Of a stretch of 32,930 nucleotides of DNA, positions 31,373 through 32,930 are shown one piece after another. Within the stretch, counting starts at the first letter, position 1; each line of letters begins with the position of its first letter. A program made the translations under genes and the position numbers. This DNA is from Armatimonadota bacterium. GTDB lineage: Bacteria > Armatimonadota > Fimbriimonadia > Fimbriimonadales > Fimbriimonadaceae. The stretch covers positions 1 to 32,930 of the forward strand of contig JAEVZK010000146.1 of assembly GCA_023392285.1 (NCBI GenBank), in the 5' to 3' direction. The notes beneath the pieces were generated by a model that made no database searches, had not been told where the DNA came from, and was given only the letters and a program-made list of their open reading frames with translations.

Positions 31373-32592
31373 GGCGCGATCGTTAGCCACTCATCCCAGT
31401 GAGTGGCTACCGCGAACCGCAGGTTGGCATACAAATCGATGGGCCGATCCGGCGGAGATCCAGCCGTAAATTGCGCTCCGCTGGAAAAGTCGATCGAAAG
31501 ACCGTGACTGCCGCTGGACTGTGCATTGTGCCCTTCGGTCAAGACCGCTGAGCTCAGCGCAGTTCGGACATCTTGGGAAGCCGAAAGCACCTCGGGAATG
31601 GATGTGAGGCTTTCCAGATTAACGCAAACGTCTCCAACGTCGCGAAAGTGGCGATTTAGGCCGGCATCTTCCTTGTACGCTTGCGCCGTATCACGAACTT
31701 GAGGAATGATGCTCTGAAGATCATTCACATTGTCGATCAGCGCGTCGGCAAGTTGGTCCAATTTCGCGTCGAGTACCGTCAGTTGATCGACGTCCACGAC
31801 GCTTTGACTGATGCGCAGCTGAGGCTGATTTGAATAGTAGTCCACGGTCTGAGTGACGATCTGGTCGGCTGCCTCTCGAGCTGTGATCAAGGGGTTCGTG
31901 GCCATTTCGCTGAAGATGAAATCGTATGGGTACCCTGCCCCAGGCGGGCTGTCTTCGCTGCCGACCATGTATTTCACCTTCCCTGTGAGTTCCGTTCCAA
32001 CCTCAACCTGCTGCATCAAGCTGGCATCCCACGCGAGGATGTCGATCGGCTGGGTTCCTAGCGCGTCCGCCAACTGCCAGGTGTCGATATGATGGCCTGT
32101 CTCGCCGTCGTAGCTGATCCCCCGGGTGATCTCGTCGTCTTCACCGCCGCGCCGCTTCCAGCCATTTCCGTGGTTCCACATGACGAGACAATAATGGTCG
32201 GCTGGGAAATTGCGCATGCCATAGGAGATGAAGTCGGTAAGCGTCTGCGGACTGCCCATATCGACGCCCTTGCCCATATCCTGAAGGAGTCGGCTGTTGA
32301 TGGCTGATGTTGAATCGTGTCGAATGAGGTAACGGCGAGTTCCGTCGAAGGTCGCAAAGGAGTTGACTTCCAAGGACTGCTTCCACTGGACGACGATTTT
32401 GACATCTGAGTTCGCGGGCAGACGCTCCATCTGATTCATATTGGTCAAGCTGAACGGATCGAGATCATTCGCTGCGTTCATGAAAACCAGCACCGTCCAT
32501 TGATTCCGATGCGCCACTCCACCCCCTCCGCATCCAAAGAGGCTAAAGATCATGCAGGCGAGGCAAACGGAAAGGGCCAAGCGAACTCTCAT
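31369..32592 (-). CDS. Clostripain-family (C11) lipoprotein with Ser in place of the catalytic Cys
   Basis: This 407 aa protein has a lipoprotein signal (LFGC, Cys21) followed by a C11 clostripain-like domain (about 30-270). The catalytic His141 is present in MWNHGNGW. The nucleophile motif, DACLM in active relatives, reads DASLM, so Ser191 (codon AGC) replaces Cys. The C-terminal part (about 270-400) is helical, then beta (GLSIDFSS). It may be an inactive homolog or use serine. I chose the ATG at 32592 over a TTG two codons earlier. TAGAAT lies 11 nt upstream. Confidence 0.88.
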   Translation of the reverse strand: MRVRLALSVCLACMIFSLFGCGGGGVAHRNQWTVLVFMNAANDLDPFSLTNMNQMERLPANSDVKIVVQWKQSLEVNSFATFDGTRRYLIRHDSTSAINSRLLQDMGKGVDMGSPQTLTDFISYGMRNFPADHYCLVMWNHGNGWKRRGGEDDEITRGISYDGETGHHIDTWQLADALGTQPIDILAWDASLMQQVEVGTELTGKVKYMVGSEDSPPGAGYPYDFIFSEMATNPLITAREAADQIVTQTVDYYSNQPQLRISQSVVDVDQLTVLDAKLDQLADALIDNVNDLQSIIPQVRDTAQAYKEDAGLNRHFRDVGDVCVNLESLTSIPEVLSASQDVRTALSSAVLTEGHNAQSSGSHGLSIDFSSGAQFTAGSPPDRPIDLYANLRFAVATHWDEWLTIAP

Positions 32593-32603
32593 TAGCAAGG
32601 TCC

Positions 32604-32609
32604 ATTCTA
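32604..32609 (-). promoter_or_regulatory. -10-like TAGAAT of the clostripain-like lipoprotein gene
   Basis: On the minus strand the context TTGTAGAATGGACC matches that at 29789-29802. The hexamer ends 11 nt before the ATG at 32592. It lies in the 30-nt gap after the metallophosphoesterase gene. Confidence 0.5.
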
Positions 32610-32622
32610 CAAAAAGACCGAG

Positions 32623-32930
32623 TTAGCCAGCGCTCTTGAGTGTGAGGAGGGTGATTTCTGGGGCGCAGAAGGTGCGCCATTTGAATCCAACCGTGCCGAC
32701 GCCCCGGCTTACGTAAAGCGGCACATTCGCCTCAGGATAGAACCCCTTCAAATACTTGCGCGCACCCTTCGGAGTGTGGACGGCAACGCCGAAAGGAAGG
32801 CAAATTTGACCCCCGTGGCTGTGGCCGCTAAGTTGCAGGCTTACCGTCTGCGGCACGACATCCACGTCGTCTGGCTCGTGCATCACCGCTAACGTTCCGA
32901 GAAGATCGGGTTGGAACATGGGATCGTCGA
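32623..32930 (-). CDS. Metallophosphoesterase, C-terminal part (runs off the window)
   Basis: About 102 codons of the C-terminus of a calcineurin-like phosphoesterase are visible, and the frame continues past the right edge. The metal-binding motif SGHSHGGQI is intact and is followed by LPFG and the typical ending VPLYVSRGVGTVGFKWRTFCAPEITLLTL. This pattern is that of membrane-associated YkuE-like phosphoesterases, some of which act on UDP-diacylglucosamine or similar phospholipid precursors. The N-terminal metal motifs cannot be seen here. Confidence 0.88.
   Translation of the reverse strand, partial: DDPMFQPDLLGTLAVMHEPDDVDVVPQTVSLQLSGHSHGGQICLPFGVAVHTPKGARKYLKGFYPEANVPLYVSRGVGTVGFKWRTFCAPEITLLTLKSAG

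Noticed and set aside
10754..31431. Near-identical 14-mers around AACCGCAAGTTGGC (10757) and AACCGCAGGTTGGC (about 31414)
   Set aside because: The second lies in conserved coding sequence of the clostripain-like gene; two short matches are not enough to call a repeat.

Overview
The window looks like chromosomal DNA of a free-living, moderately GC-rich bacterium. It holds ordinary housekeeping genes (truB, an nrnA-type DHH phosphoesterase, yajQ, cutC, an aspartase/fumarase) among many secreted or lineage-specific proteins. A member of the Armatimonadota (Fimbriimonas-like) is my best guess. It rests on the small secreted protein at 16509-16883, which I recall from that phylum, on the gene mix, and on the -10-proximal start codons. 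The sequence alone does not prove this and I hold it loosely. There are no rRNA or tRNA genes, no insertion sequence, no CRISPR array and no prophage.

Layout. 1-4670: a heptamer tandem repeat, then a complete two-gene type III restriction-modification cassette (mod, res) behind an extended -10 promoter. 4671-4978: a gene-free stretch with a dispersed intergenic repeat. 4979-10582 (minus strand): S9 family peptidase, a phospholipase/carboxylesterase-type hydrolase, nrnA, truB and a DUF2752 membrane protein; the last three overlap or lie close together. 10810-12299 (plus): a DUF4255 (Pvc16-like) protein with two carboxypeptidase-regulatory-like repeats, translationally coupled to a small zinc-ribbon membrane protein. 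12321-15162 (minus): aspartase/fumarase family lyase and a berberine-bridge type FAD oxidase. 15289-18519 (plus): M29 aminopeptidase, small secreted protein, cutC and a two-helix membrane protein. 18513-19315 (minus): DUF2200 protein and a GAF/fRMsr-like protein. 19348-22349 (plus): a small hypothetical protein, a stand-alone DnaB-like ATPase with a structured leader, a DUF72 protein, a DJ-1/PfpI protein and a 20-cysteine copper-storage-like protein. 22396-26699 (minus): DUF1206, yajQ with a coupled small protein, a DinB-like protein, an unknown membrane protein and a WD40 protein. 26824-32930: an atypical GH2 glycosidase, an STM3941-like membrane protein, a lipoprotein, an NTF2-like secreted protein, a clostripain-family lipoprotein with Ser in place of the catalytic Cys, and the C-terminal part of a metallophosphoesterase.

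How it works together. Most genes sit in short co-directional groups of two to four, often with 1-4 nt start/stop overlaps, which implies translational coupling. The clearest functional units are the type III R-M cassette, the nrnA-truB pair, the PfpI/copper-protein pair and the small-protein/yajQ pair. A recurrent signal stands out: nine genes without a convincing Shine-Dalgarno carry a -10-like hexamer (mostly TAnnnT) exactly 6 or 7 nt before the start codon. This points to extensive leaderless transcription and also helps to choose several start codons.
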